Shown: one piece after another, positions 17,642 through 26,413 of the stretch
Position numbering within the stretch: position 1 is the stretch's first letter
How the letters are laid out: each line of letters opens with the position of its first letter
Origin: Pseudonocardia asaccharolytica DSM 44247 = NBRC 16224
Lineage (GTDB): Bacteria; Actinomycetota; Actinomycetes; Mycobacteriales; Pseudonocardiaceae
Length of the DNA: 64,000 nt
Direction of reading: 5' to 3'
NCBI RefSeq assembly: GCF_000423625.1
Contig: NZ_AUII01000011.1
Coordinates: 62,001-126,000, forward strand
The notes under the pieces: model-generated
Seen by the model: the letters and a program-made list of their open reading frames with translations, nothing else
What the model was told of the DNA's origin: nothing
Database searches by the model: none
Translations under genes and position numbers: made by a program

Positions 17642-20041
17642 ATGACCCAGACCGCCGAGCGCTCCGGGGGGCCTCGCCCCGGACGTTTCGTGGGGCAGAG
17701 CGTGCGCCGCCGCGAGGACGCCGCTCTGCTCACGGGGCGTGCGACCTGGACCGACAACATCGCGCTGCCCGCCGCGCTGCACATGGCGCTGGTGCGCAGC
17801 CCGCTCGCGCACGCCCGGATCCGCGGGATCGGCGCGGAGGCGGCGCGGGCGCTGCCGGGGGTGGTCGCGGTGCTCACCGGCGAGGATCTGGCCGACGACT
17901 TCGCGATCGGGCTGCCCTGCGGCTGGCCGGTCACCGAGGACATCAAGATCCCCGAGCACCTGCCGCTGGCCCGCGGAGAGGTCAACCACGTCGGGGAGGC
18001 CGTCGCGGTCGTGGTGGCCACCGACGCCGCGACGGCCCGCGACGCGCTCGAGCTCGTCGAGGTCGACTACGACGAGCTGCCCGCCGTCGTCGACGTCGAG
18101 GCCGCCCTTCAGGAGGGCGCGCCGCTGGTCCACGAGCAGCTCGGCACGAACCACTGCTACACATGGCCGCTCGCGGTCGGCGACGTCGACGCCGCGTTCG
18201 CGCGGGCCGACGTCGTGGTGGAGGGTCGCTACCTGCAGCAGCGGGTGCTCGCGTCGCCGATGGAACCGCGCGCGGTCGTGGTCGACCCCGACCCGGTCGG
18301 CGGCGGGTTCACCGTCTACACCTCGACCCAGGTGCCGCATTTCGTCCGCGACCTGCTCGCGATGATCTGCGGCGTCTCCGACAGCAAGATCCGGGTGGTC
18401 GCCCCCGACGTCGGCGGTGGCTTCGGCTCGAAGCTGAACATCTATGCCGAGGAGGCGCTGGCGCTCGCACTGGCCCGGCGGCTGGGCCGGCCGGTGAAAT
18501 GGACCGAGACCCGCTCCGAGCACCACGTCGCCACCACCCACGGCCGGGGCCAGGTGCAGCGCATCGCCGTCGCGGCCACCCGCGAGGGCCGCATCCTCGG
18601 GATGCGGGTGAACCTGCTCGCCGACATGGGCGCCTACCTGCAGCTGCTCACCCCGGGCATCGCCGTGTTCGGCGCGTTCACCTACTGCGGGCTCTACGAC
18701 TTCGGCGCCTACTCCTTCGAATGCCAGGGCGTGTTCACCAACCTGACCCCGACCGACGCCTACCGGGGGGCCGGGCGCTCCGAGGCCGCCTACGCCCATG
18801 AGCGGATCATGGACGACCTCGCCCGCGAGCTGGGCATGGATCCCGCGGAGGTCCGCAGGCGCAACCTCCACCCCCCGTTCCACGAGCCGCGCACGGCGCC
18901 CTCCGGGGTCATGTACGACTCCGGCGACTACGACGCCTGCATGAGCAAGGCGCTCGAGCTGGTCGGCTACGCCGAGCTGCGTGCCGAGCAGCGACGCCGC
19001 CGCGAGGCGGGCGAGCAGGTCCAGATCGGCATCGGGATCGGGAACTTCACCGAGAGCGGCGGGCTGTCGCCGTCGAAGGTCGCGGCCGGGGTGCGGCTGC
19101 AGAGCGGCGGCTGGGAGGCGGCCACCGTCCGGATGACGACCAGCGGCAAGGTCGAGGTCGTCACCGGCACCTCGCCGCACGGGCAGGGCCACGAGACGGC
19201 GTGGGCCCAGATCACCGCCGACGCGCTCGGCGTGCACCCCGACGACGTCGAGGTGCGCCACAGCGACACCGCGATCGCCCCGTTCGGCCGCGACACCTAC
19301 GGTTCGCGCAGCCTGCCCGTCGGCGGCGTCGCGGTGCACCTGGCCGCGGGGAAGGTCGCGGACAAGGCGCGCCGGATCGCCGCACATCTGCTGGAGGCGT
19401 CTGAGGACGACCTCGACTTCACCGGCGGCCGGTTCAGCGTGGCCGGCACCTCCGGGCCGGCGGTGACCATCCAGGAGGTGGCGCTGGCCGCCTCGCTGGC
19501 CGCCGACCTGCCCGAGGGCATGGAGCCCAACCTCACCGCCGACCACCACTTCGACCCGCCGAACTTCACCTGGCCGTTCGGCACGCATATCTGCGTGGCC
19601 GAGGTCGACACGGAGACCGGCCGGACGCGGATCGTGCGCTACGTCGCCGTCGACGACTGCGGGCCGCTGGTGAACCCGGCCATCGTCGAGGGGCAGCTGC
19701 ACGGCGGCATCGCCCAGGGGATCGCGCAGGCGCTCTACGAGCAGGCCCGCTACGACGCGGCCGGCAACCCGACGACCGCGACGCTGGCCGACTACACCGT
19801 TCCCGCGGCGAGTGACCTGCCGGCCTTCGAACTCGACCAGACGATCACGCCCTCGCCGACGAATCCGATGGGCGTCAAGGGAATCGGCGAGTCCGGCGCG
19901 ATCGGTTCCTCGCCCGCGGTGGTCAACGCAGTCATCGACGCCGTGGCCCACCTCGGGGTGACCCATCTCGATATGCCGGTCACCCCGCAGCAGGTGTGGC
20001 GGGCGCTCAGTGTCGCGGGCCACACTGCGAGAACGGCCTGA
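17642..20041 (+). CDS. Xanthine dehydrogenase/CoxL-type molybdenum-binding large subunit
   Basis: A 799-aa molybdopterin hydroxylase large subunit. Start at ATG 17642 with CGAGGAG upstream. Seen: DVGGGFGSKL, the loop AYRGAGRSEA as in form II CoxL-like and aldehyde-oxidase-like enzymes (form I CO dehydrogenases have AYRCSFR), TSPHGQGHETAWAQI, and the catalytic Glu in KGIGESGAIGSSPAV. Normally such enzymes need separate FAD and [2Fe-2S] subunits; neither is encoded nearby. It is 26 bp before pxpA, so it belongs to that operon. It probably hydroxylates a nitrogen heterocycle or aldehyde; the substrate is unknown. Confidence 0.88.
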   Translation: MTQTAERSGGPRPGRFVGQSVRRREDAALLTGRATWTDNIALPAALHMALVRSPLAHARIRGIGAEAARALPGVVAVLTGEDLADDFAIGLPCGWPVTEDIKIPEHLPLARGEVNHVGEAVAVVVATDAATARDALELVEVDYDELPAVVDVEAALQEGAPLVHEQLGTNHCYTWPLAVGDVDAAFARADVVVEGRYLQQRVLASPMEPRAVVVDPDPVGGGFTVYTSTQVPHFVRDLLAMICGVSDSKIRVVAPDVGGGFGSKLNIYAEEALALALARRLGRPVKWTETRSEHHVATTHGRGQVQRIAVAATREGRILGMRVNLLADMGAYLQLLTPGIAVFGAFTYCGLYDFGAYSFECQGVFTNLTPTDAYRGAGRSEAAYAHERIMDDLARELGMDPAEVRRRNLHPPFHEPRTAPSGVMYDSGDYDACMSKALELVGYAELRAEQRRRREAGEQVQIGIGIGNFTESGGLSPSKVAAGVRLQSGGWEAATVRMTTSGKVEVVTGTSPHGQGHETAWAQITADALGVHPDDVEVRHSDTAIAPFGRDTYGSRSLPVGGVAVHLAAGKVADKARRIAAHLLEASEDDLDFTGGRFSVAGTSGPAVTIQEVALAASLAADLPEGMEPNLTADHHFDPPNFTWPFGTHICVAEVDTETGRTRIVRYVAVDDCGPLVNPAIVEGQLHGGIAQGIAQALYEQARYDAAGNPTTATLADYTVPAASDLPAFELDQTITPSPTNPMGVKGIGESGAIGSSPAVVNAVIDAVAHLGVTHLDMPVTPQQVWRALSVAGHTARTA

Positions 20042-20067
20042 GGAGGACGGCCGGGAGGGAGCCGACC

Positions 20068-20790
20068 ATGGTGGCCATCAACTGTGACATGGGCGAGGCG
20101 TTCAGCATCTACCACTGCGGCGACGACGAGGGACTGATGCCGCTCATCACGCTCGCCAACGTTGCCTGCGGTTTCCACGCGTCCGACCCGCGGGTGATGC
20201 GCCGGACGGTCGCGCTGGCCCAGGAGCACGGGGTGCGGGTCGGTGCGCATCCGTCGCTGCCGGACCGGGAGGGCTTCGGGCGCCGCGAGATGAAACTGGA
20301 GCGCGACGAGCTCACCGCTGCCGTGATCTACCAGGTGGGCGCGCTGTCGGGGTTCCTGCGCGAGCGCGGCATGCAACTGTCGCACATCAAGCCGCACGGG
20401 TCGCTGTACGGGATGGCGGCCCGCGACGAACAGGTCGCCGAGGCGATCGCCGACGCGGCCGACGTGTTCGGGGTGCCGCTGATGGGGATGTCGGGCACCG
20501 CCCACGAGCGGGTGTGGGGTGCGCGCGGGTTCATCGCCGAGTACTACGCCGACCTCGACTACCGGCCCGACGGCTCGCTGATCATCACCCGGGTGCACGA
20601 GGCGTTCGACCCCGCCGAGTCGGCCCGCGGCGCGGTGCGCGCGGTCACCGAGGGCGTCACCGCCGCGGTCGACGGCACCGAGATCCCGGTACGCGCCGAC
20701 TGCGTCTGCGTGCATTCCGACACCCCCAACGCGGTCGAGGTCGCGAAGGCGGTCAACGAGGCCCTCCAGCCCTACCTGTCCGCCCCCTGA
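20068..20790 (+). CDS. pxpA: 5-oxoprolinase subunit A (LamB/YcsF family)
   Basis: A 240-aa protein, near-standard length. The N-terminus NCDMGEAFSIYHCGDD and the blocks NVACGFHASDP and VGAHPSLPDREGFGRR identify the LamB/YcsF family; SHIKPHGSLYGM is also typical. The ATG at 20068 follows GGGAGGGAG. PxpA acts with PxpB and PxpC to open 5-oxoproline with ATP. Here it is followed by biotin carrier and biotin carboxylase genes before pxpB and pxpC, which suggests a variant, biotin-dependent version acting on oxoproline or another lactam or amide. Confidence 0.88.
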   Translation: MVAINCDMGEAFSIYHCGDDEGLMPLITLANVACGFHASDPRVMRRTVALAQEHGVRVGAHPSLPDREGFGRREMKLERDELTAAVIYQVGALSGFLRERGMQLSHIKPHGSLYGMAARDEQVAEAIADAADVFGVPLMGMSGTAHERVWGARGFIAEYYADLDYRPDGSLIITRVHEAFDPAESARGAVRAVTEGVTAAVDGTEIPVRADCVCVHSDTPNAVEVAKAVNEALQPYLSAP

Positions 20791-20825
20791 CCCCGTCGCA
20801 GCCACCCCCACAGAGAAGGAGCCCC

Positions 20826-21086
20826 ATGGCCCGCCACGAGATCGTCTCGCCCATCCCCGGTGTCTTCTACCGCAGGCCCGACCCCGACAGCGATCCGTTC
20901 GCCGCCGAAGGACAGCTGGTCACCGCCGCCGACACCGTCTGCCTGGTCGAGGTGATGAAGTCCTTCCACCAGGTCGCGGCGGGTGCGGCCGGGACGCTGA
21001 TCGAGTTCCTCGTCGAGAACGAGGACGTCGTCGAGGCGGGCCAGCCGGTCGCGGTGATCGAACCAACCGTCATCGAGGCGGGGTGA
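20826..21086 (+). CDS. accB: Biotin carboxyl carrier protein
   Basis: An 86-aa biotinyl domain protein, shorter than most AccB because it lacks the long Pro/Ala N-terminal linker. The biotinylation motif reads EVMKSFH with Lys45, slightly different from the usual EAMKM. The ATG at 20826 follows AAGGAG. It ends in a GTGA overlap with the biotin carboxylase gene. It would carry carboxybiotin between the biotin carboxylase and a carboxyltransferase, here perhaps PxpB/PxpC. Confidence 0.87.
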   Translation: MARHEIVSPIPGVFYRRPDPDSDPFAAEGQLVTAADTVCLVEVMKSFHQVAAGAAGTLIEFLVENEDVVEAGQPVAVIEPTVIEAG

Positions 21087-22441
21087 AACGACTGCTCGTC
21101 GCCAACCGCGGCGAGATCGCGGTGCGGATCATCCGGGCCGCCCGCGACCTCGGGATCGCGACGGTGGCGGTGCACAGCACGGCGGACGCGGCGGCGCCCC
21201 ATGTGCGGCTGGCCGACACCGCCGTCGAGATCGGTCCGTCGCCCGCGGGCAAGAGCTATCTCGCCGCGGACACGATCATCGAGGCGGCCAGGGCCGCGGG
21301 TGCCGACGCCGTGCACCCCGGCTACGGGTTCCTCGCCGAGCGGGCCGCGTTCGCCGCCGCGGTCGCCGACGCCGGCATGGTCTTCGTCGGGCCCGACGCG
21401 TCAGTGATCGACCAGATGGGGGACAAGGTCCGGGCCCGCCAGGTGGCGGCCGCCGCGGGGATCCCGACGATACCCGGCACGGCCGCAGGTGTGGCGGACC
21501 TGGCGGCGGGGGTGGCCGCGGCCGGGGAGATCGGCTACCCGCTGATGCTCAAGGCCGCCGCGGGCGGGGGCGGGCGCGGCATCCGGGTCGTCGACGACGA
21601 GGCGGGCCTGCGCGAGGCGTTCGGAACGGCCTCGAAGGAGGCGGCCGGCGCGTTCGGCGACGGCCGGATGTACCTGGAGCGCTACATCCGCCGCGCCCGG
21701 CACGTCGAGGTTCAGGTACTCGGCGACGGCGCGGACGTCGTGCACGTCGGCGAGCGGGAATGCTCGCTGCAGCGCAGGCGGCAGAAGATGGTCGAGGAGG
21801 CGCCGTCGCCGGGTATCGACGCGGACGTGCGGACGGCGATGACCGCGGCCGCGGTGCGGCTGGCCCGCGCCGTCGGCTACCGCAGCGCCGGGACCGTGGA
21901 GTTCCTCGTCGACGACGAGACGCACGAGTTCTTCTTCATCGAGGCGAACACCCGCATCCAGGTCGAACACCCGACGACCGAGCTGGTCACCGGGATCGAC
22001 CTGGTGGCCGAGCAGCTGCGGGTGGCGGCCGGGGAACCGTTGCGGCTGCGCCAGGACGAGATCGCCGCCCGCGGCTGGGCGATCGAGTTCCGGGTGTGTG
22101 CGGAGGACCCGGCGCGCGACTTCCTCCCGGCGCCGGGCCGGGTCGGCCGGGTGCTGCTGCCCGCGGGGCCGTGGGTACGGGTGGACACCTGGCTCGAACC
22201 CGACAGCGCCGTCCCGCCCTTCTACGACTCCCTGCTGGCGAAACTCGTCGTCTGGGGCGAGGACCGGCACAGCGCGATCCGCCGGTCCCGCCGGGCGCTC
22301 GGCGAGCTTACGGTGGAGGGCGTCCCCACCACGGCCGGGTTGTTCGCCGATCTGCTCGAGGAGCCGTGGTTCGGCACCGGCACGTTCCACACCGGAACCC
22401 TTGAACAGTGGTTACGCGACCGCAGGGAGGCAGCATCGTGA
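21083..22441 (+). CDS. accC: Biotin carboxylase
   Basis: A 452-aa ATP-grasp carboxylase, standard length. MKRLLVANRGEIAVRIIRA at the N-terminus, KAAAGGGGRGIRVV (ATP loop), the ECSLQRRRQK loop, EANTRIQVEHPTTE (catalytic Glu/Arg) are all intact. It starts at GTG 21083 in a 4-base overlap with the carrier gene and ends in another GTGA overlap with pxpB. It carboxylates the carrier-bound biotin with bicarbonate and ATP. No carboxyltransferase of acyl-CoA type is present in the operon. Confidence 0.9.
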   Translation: MKRLLVANRGEIAVRIIRAARDLGIATVAVHSTADAAAPHVRLADTAVEIGPSPAGKSYLAADTIIEAARAAGADAVHPGYGFLAERAAFAAAVADAGMVFVGPDASVIDQMGDKVRARQVAAAAGIPTIPGTAAGVADLAAGVAAAGEIGYPLMLKAAAGGGGRGIRVVDDEAGLREAFGTASKEAAGAFGDGRMYLERYIRRARHVEVQVLGDGADVVHVGERECSLQRRRQKMVEEAPSPGIDADVRTAMTAAAVRLARAVGYRSAGTVEFLVDDETHEFFFIEANTRIQVEHPTTELVTGIDLVAEQLRVAAGEPLRLRQDEIAARGWAIEFRVCAEDPARDFLPAPGRVGRVLLPAGPWVRVDTWLEPDSAVPPFYDSLLAKLVVWGEDRHSAIRRSRRALGELTVEGVPTTAGLFADLLEEPWFGTGTFHTGTLEQWLRDRREAAS

Positions 22442-23322
22442 GCGAGGTCGAGGCCGCGCGGTACAGCTGGGGCGGCGACGAGTTCATCTTCGTCGAGATG
22501 GCCGAGCAGATGAGCCTGCAGGCCAACTTCCGGGTCATGGCGATCACGAAGGCGTTGCGCGACAAACGTCCCGACGGGGTGCTGGAGATCTGCCCGGCCA
22601 ACGCGTCCTACCAGGTCCGCTACGACCCCGACGTGATCCCTCCCGGCGAGCTGCTCGACCGGCTGCGCGATCTGGAGCACCAGGTCGGTGACGCGCACGA
22701 TCTCGCGCTGCCCACCCGCGTCGTGGAGATCCCGGTCCTGTACCGCGATCCGTGGACGACCGAGACGCTGATGCGCTTCCGCGACCGGCACCAGGAGCCG
22801 CAGACGACCGATATCGAATACGCCGCGCGGATCAACGGCTATTCCAGCGTCGAGGAGTTCATCGCGGCGCATTCCGGTTCGCCGTGGTTCACCTCGATGG
22901 TCGGGTTCGTGGCCGGGCTGCCGTTCATGTTCCAGATGGTGCCGCGGGAGCGGCAGATCATCGTGCCGAAATACCTCCGCCCGCGCACCGACACCCCCAA
23001 ACAGACCGTCGGCTACGGCGGCTGCTTCTCCTGCATCTACTCGGTGCGCGGCGCGGGCGGCTACCAGCTGTTCGGAATCACCCCGGCGCCGATCTACGAC
23101 CCGACCCAGAAGCTGCCCGACTTCGCCGATTTCATGGTGTTCTTCCGCCCGGGAGACATCGTCCGGTTCTCGCCGATCGACCGGGAACGCTACGACGCCC
23201 ACCTCGCCGAGGCCGAGGCCGGGACGTTCCGGATCAGGACCGAGCCGGTGGAGTTCAGCCTGCACGAGTTCCTCGACGATCCCGACGGCTACAACGCGCG
23301 CCTCCTGGAGGTATTGCCGTGA
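22438..23322 (+). CDS. pxpB: 5-oxoprolinase subunit B / allophanate-hydrolase-subunit-1 domain protein (KipI-like)
   Basis: A 294-aa AHS1 protein, longer than the usual 200-240 aa KipI. The middle insertion (about residues 85-140, YRDPWTTETLMRFRDRHQE) is reminiscent of the AHS1 region of urea carboxylases. GFVAGLPFMFQM and QTVGYGGCFSCIYSVRGAGG are the signature blocks. Start at GTG 22438, overlapping the biotin carboxylase stop by 4 bases, with GGGAGG ahead. With PxpC it forms the cyclophilin-like heteromer that either phosphorylates the lactam or, in urea carboxylase, acts as carboxyltransferase. Confidence 0.85.
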   Translation: MSEVEAARYSWGGDEFIFVEMAEQMSLQANFRVMAITKALRDKRPDGVLEICPANASYQVRYDPDVIPPGELLDRLRDLEHQVGDAHDLALPTRVVEIPVLYRDPWTTETLMRFRDRHQEPQTTDIEYAARINGYSSVEEFIAAHSGSPWFTSMVGFVAGLPFMFQMVPRERQIIVPKYLRPRTDTPKQTVGYGGCFSCIYSVRGAGGYQLFGITPAPIYDPTQKLPDFADFMVFFRPGDIVRFSPIDRERYDAHLAEAEAGTFRIRTEPVEFSLHEFLDDPDGYNARLLEVLP

Positions 23323-24287
23323 TCGAGGTCCGCAAGCCCGGCCTGTCCACGACCGTGCAGGACGGGGGCCGCACCGGCTACTACGACGTCGGCATCCCGC
23401 CCTCGGGCGCCCTGGACCAGTACTCGCTGCGCGCGGCGAACCTGCTGGTGGGCAACCAGGCCGGCGCGGCGGCGCTGGAATGCGTCTATCTCGGGCCGGA
23501 GTTGGCGTTCACCGTCGATGCGGTGGTCGCGGTGACCGGGGCGACCATGACCCCGCGGGTCAACGGCGAGGAGCGAGCGCTGTGGGAGTCGTTCGAGGTG
23601 CGGGCGGGTGACGTGCTCGACTTCGGCTACCTGACCGCGGGCGCGCGGGCATATCTCGCGGTGGCCGGCGGCATCGACGTGCCCGCGGTGCTGGGCAGCC
23701 GCTCCACCTACGGGCTCGGGGCGCTGGGCGGGCTGGAGGGCAGGCCGCTGACCGAGGGCGACCGGCTGCCGGTCGGCCCGTCCGCGGACGGCACGGCCGG
23801 GGTGCGGGTGCCCGAGGAGCTGCGGCCGGTGCTGGCCAAGGACGTGGAGATCCGGGTGATGATGGGCCTCTACGACCACCGGCTCACCGACGCCGGCCGC
23901 AAGACCTTCCTCGGCACGACCTGGACGCTCACCCCGGTCGCCGATCGCATCGGGTTCCGCTACGCCGGCGCGAAGCTGGAGACCGTCGAGCGGGAGCCGC
24001 CGTTCGGCGCGGGCCAGGACCCGTCGAACATCGTGGACGCGCCGTACCCGATCGGCTCGATCCAGGTCCCCGGAAGCGTGGAGCCGATCATCCTGCACCG
24101 CGACGCCGTCTCCGGCGGCGGCTACATGATGGTGGCCACCGTGCTGTCGGGGGACCTCGACATCGTCGCCCAGTCCGCGCCGAACACGCGCACCCGCTTC
24201 GTCGCCGTCGATCTCGACGAGGCGCTGGCCGTGCGGGCCGCCCATCGCGAGCGCGGGAGGAGGCTGCGGGCGGCGCTGGCCGGCTGA
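23319..24287 (+). CDS. pxpC: 5-oxoprolinase subunit C / allophanate-hydrolase-subunit-2 domain protein (KipA-like)
   Basis: A 322-aa AHS2 protein of normal length. The N-terminus IEVRKPGLSTTVQDGGRTGYYDVG and PPSGALDQYSLRAANLLVGN are diagnostic, with GGYMMVATVLSGDL near the C-terminus. It begins at GTG 23319 with a 4-base overlap with pxpB and ends the operon, eight bases before a convergent small gene. It is the partner of PxpB. Confidence 0.87.
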   Translation: MIEVRKPGLSTTVQDGGRTGYYDVGIPPSGALDQYSLRAANLLVGNQAGAAALECVYLGPELAFTVDAVVAVTGATMTPRVNGEERALWESFEVRAGDVLDFGYLTAGARAYLAVAGGIDVPAVLGSRSTYGLGALGGLEGRPLTEGDRLPVGPSADGTAGVRVPEELRPVLAKDVEIRVMMGLYDHRLTDAGRKTFLGTTWTLTPVADRIGFRYAGAKLETVEREPPFGAGQDPSNIVDAPYPIGSIQVPGSVEPIILHRDAVSGGGYMMVATVLSGDLDIVAQSAPNTRTRFVAVDLDEALAVRAAHRERGRRLRAALAG

Positions 24288-24295
24288 GCCCGGTC

Positions 24296-24529
24296 CTACT
24301 CGATCTGTTGCGCGGCGCGGAGCTGGTCGCAGGTTCGCGCCACGTCCTCCCATACCCGGCGGGCCTCGCCGTCCGAGGCGATCCAGATGCCCGCCTCGGC
24401 CGCCGCAGCCGTGTCGCCGTTCTCGGCGAGAACGTGCAGCTCGACCAGCCGGTCGACCCATCCGGGCTGCGCCTGCTGGCCCCTCGCACCCTCGATCTCG
24501 GCGGAAACGTGCGTGGGCTCGAGATTCAT
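24296..24529 (-). CDS. Small acidic protein of unknown function
   Basis: A 77-aa protein starting at ATG 24529 with an ideal AGGAGG 8 bases upstream. It reads as soluble and mostly helical (WVDRLVELHVLAENGDTAAA, then DVARTCDQLRAAQQIE). No known domain recognised; the GDTAAA turn hints at a degenerate helical repeat. It is a separate transcription unit convergent with pxpC. The ribosome site and coding-like composition argue that it is real. Confidence 0.6.
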   Translation of the reverse strand: MNLEPTHVSAEIEGARGQQAQPGWVDRLVELHVLAENGDTAAAAEAGIWIASDGEARRVWEDVARTCDQLRAAQQIE

Positions 24530-24686
24530 GGCCGTCCTCCTGGCTTCGTCGGCGGTGACGGATCTGCGGAGCGACGTCCGGGCCGCCCGCGTGCGCGCTG
24601 CACGTGCGCAAGTCTTGACCTGCTGACGGCTGGTGTCGGCAACTTGTGAGAGGGACCACGCGCGGGCCGAGCGCCCGGTCCGGCGC

Positions 24687-25415
24687 TCAGCCGAAACGTC
24701 TCGACAGCCGGGCGAAGGCCCCCGGAGCCAGCCCATGGACCCGGGCGCCGAGGGCGAGCCAACGCGGGACGAACACCTCGGCCCGGTCGCGCAGCACGGC
24801 GTCGACGAGCGCGTCCGCCACCCGCCCCGCGGTCACCGGCCGGGGAAACCGGCGGCCGTAGGCCCGGCCGCGGCGGGCGAAGAAGGGGGTGTCGACGGCG
24901 CCGGGCAGCACGGTGGTCACGCCGAGGCCGGACTCGACGCGCAGCGCGTCGGCGAAGCCGCGCAGTCCCGCCTTCGTCGCCGAGTAGACCGCCTCGTTCG
25001 CCACGCCGACCGCCGCGATGGACGCCACGAACGCCACGTGCCCGCCCTCGGCGCGCAGCGTCGGCAGCAGCGCGCGGGTGAGCTGGACCGGAGCCGCCAG
25101 GTTGACCGCCATCAGCTCGGCGGCTGCCGCGGCCTCGAGGCCGGCGAGCGGACCGGCCGCGCCGAGACCCGCGGCGTGGACCAGCAGCGCCACCCTGCCG
25201 GTCGCGGCCGCGCAGACCGCCTCGACGCCCTCCGGCGTGCCGAGGTCGGCCCGCAGCGGGCGGCCGCCGGTGCGCGCGGTGACCGCGTCGAGCCGCCGCG
25301 GGTCCCGGCCGACCAGCAGCAGCTCGCAGCCCTCGGCCGACAGCCGCTGTGCCACCGCCGCCCCGATTCCGGAGGAGGCACCGGTGACCACCGCGCAGCG
25401 CCCGGTGAGCCTCAT
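24687..25415 (-). CDS. Short-chain dehydrogenase/reductase
   Basis: A 242-aa SDR. TGASSGIGAAVAQRL at the N-terminus, VHAAG in place of NNAG, and YSATKAGLRGFADALR with the catalytic Tyr/Lys. The C-terminal third (VADALVDAVLRDRAEVFVPRW) is typical of DltE/YqjQ-like SDRs that act on lipid-like substrates. Start at ATG 25415 overlaps the EamA gene stop in an ATGA, so it is coupled to that gene. Substrate unknown. Confidence 0.85.
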   Translation of the reverse strand: MRLTGRCAVVTGASSGIGAAVAQRLSAEGCELLLVGRDPRRLDAVTARTGGRPLRADLGTPEGVEAVCAAATGRVALLVHAAGLGAAGPLAGLEAAAAAELMAVNLAAPVQLTRALLPTLRAEGGHVAFVASIAAVGVANEAVYSATKAGLRGFADALRVESGLGVTTVLPGAVDTPFFARRGRAYGRRFPRPVTAGRVADALVDAVLRDRAEVFVPRWLALGARVHGLAPGAFARLSRRFG

Positions 25416-26362
25416 CCGGGTGCCCGGTCGGAGCGCGGGCCGGGCAACGGGGCGTCGTCCGCGGCGTCGAGCCGGTGCAGGAGATGCGACCCCCGCGCGG
25501 AGATGAGCCCGATCCCGGCGATGATCACCAGCGCGGCGCAGCATTCCCCGACGAGCCGGGCGGGGGAGGTGTCCAGCTGCTCGCCCAACCAGCCCACGCC
25601 GATCATGACCCCGACGATCGGGTCGACGCTGGTGATCACCGCGACGGCCGGGGACACCAGCCTGCCCTGCTGGAAGGTGTTCTGGCTGAGCAGGAACCCG
25701 ATCGGACCGATGATGCACACGGCGTAGAGGGTCAGATGGCGGAACGGTTCGTCGAGGCCCATCCGCAGCTGTCCGGTGATGATCTTCATCAGCCCGGCCG
25801 TCACGCCGTAGATGACCCCTGTCGCCAGCGCCAGCGCGAGCACCCGCGAGGAATGCTGCACCACGCCCGCGTACCCTAGGCAGGCCGCCACCACCACGAG
25901 CAGCGCGATCGCCAGCGGCAACCCCGAACGCAGCTCGAACGGTTCCCCCGCGCCGGTCGACGTCGGCCGGGCGAGCAGCAGGAACGCCGCGAGACCTGCG
26001 GCGCAGCACAGCGCCCCGAACAGGATGAGCGGATCGGGCCGCAGCCGCGACATGAGCGCGGAGAAGCCCGCGGCGAACGCCACTCCGGTGACCAGCAGCG
26101 GCTGCACGACCGCGAGCGGGCCGAACGCGAGCGCCACCAGCTGCATCGCGAGGGCCAGTACCGTGGCGGCGAGCCCGAGTAGCCACATCGGCCGGTCCAG
26201 CAGTTCGACCAACAGCCGCGGACTGAGCGTCCGGGTGACCGCCACCTCCTTGGTCGCCCGCTGCTGGGCCGCGCTGGCCAGGCCGAAGCCCGCGGCGCCG
26301 AGCAGTGCCGCGGGCACCGCGATGAACAGCATTGCGCCTGATGCCGTGGAGTCCATCGTCAC
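25412..26362 (-). CDS. DMT-superfamily (EamA-like) transporter
   Basis: About 316 aa with 9-10 predicted membrane helices. It resembles actinobacterial DMT-family proteins with N-terminal helix LGAAGFGLASAAQQRATKEV and repeated segments such as LLSQNTFQQGRLV and SVDPIVGVMIGVGWLGE in the second half. Start is GTG 26362 or ATG 26356; neither has a strong ribosome site. Substrate not predictable. It lies 51 bp downstream of the glycosyltransferase-acyltransferase fusion in the same direction and is coupled to the SDR. Confidence 0.82.
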   Translation of the reverse strand: MTMDSTASGAMLFIAVPAALLGAAGFGLASAAQQRATKEVAVTRTLSPRLLVELLDRPMWLLGLAATVLALAMQLVALAFGPLAVVQPLLVTGVAFAAGFSALMSRLRPDPLILFGALCCAAGLAAFLLLARPTSTGAGEPFELRSGLPLAIALLVVVAACLGYAGVVQHSSRVLALALATGVIYGVTAGLMKIITGQLRMGLDEPFRHLTLYAVCIIGPIGFLLSQNTFQQGRLVSPAVAVITSVDPIVGVMIGVGWLGEQLDTSPARLVGECCAALVIIAGIGLISARGSHLLHRLDAADDAPLPGPRSDRAPG

Positions 26363-26413
26363 CCCCAGCCCCGATCAGGACAGCCACCGAGCCGCCGCAG
26401 CAACGATCGTTCC

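Noticed and set aside
15995..20023. Very long reverse-strand open frame (over 1,300 codons) through the PucR gene and the Mo-hydroxylase gene
   Set aside because: Only its first-numbered 1.5 kb, the PucR protein, is real; the rest is antisense to the Mo-hydroxylase and reads as low-complexity Arg/Gly/His-rich sequence typical of GC-rich shadows.
17642..20041. Form I carbon monoxide dehydrogenase large subunit
   Set aside because: The active-site loop reads AYRGAGRSEA, not AYRCSFR, and no coxM or coxS lies nearby.
21083..22441. Acetyl-CoA carboxylase for fatty acid synthesis
   Set aside because: The genes sit inside a pxp operon with no acyl-CoA carboxyltransferase; a separate role is more likely.
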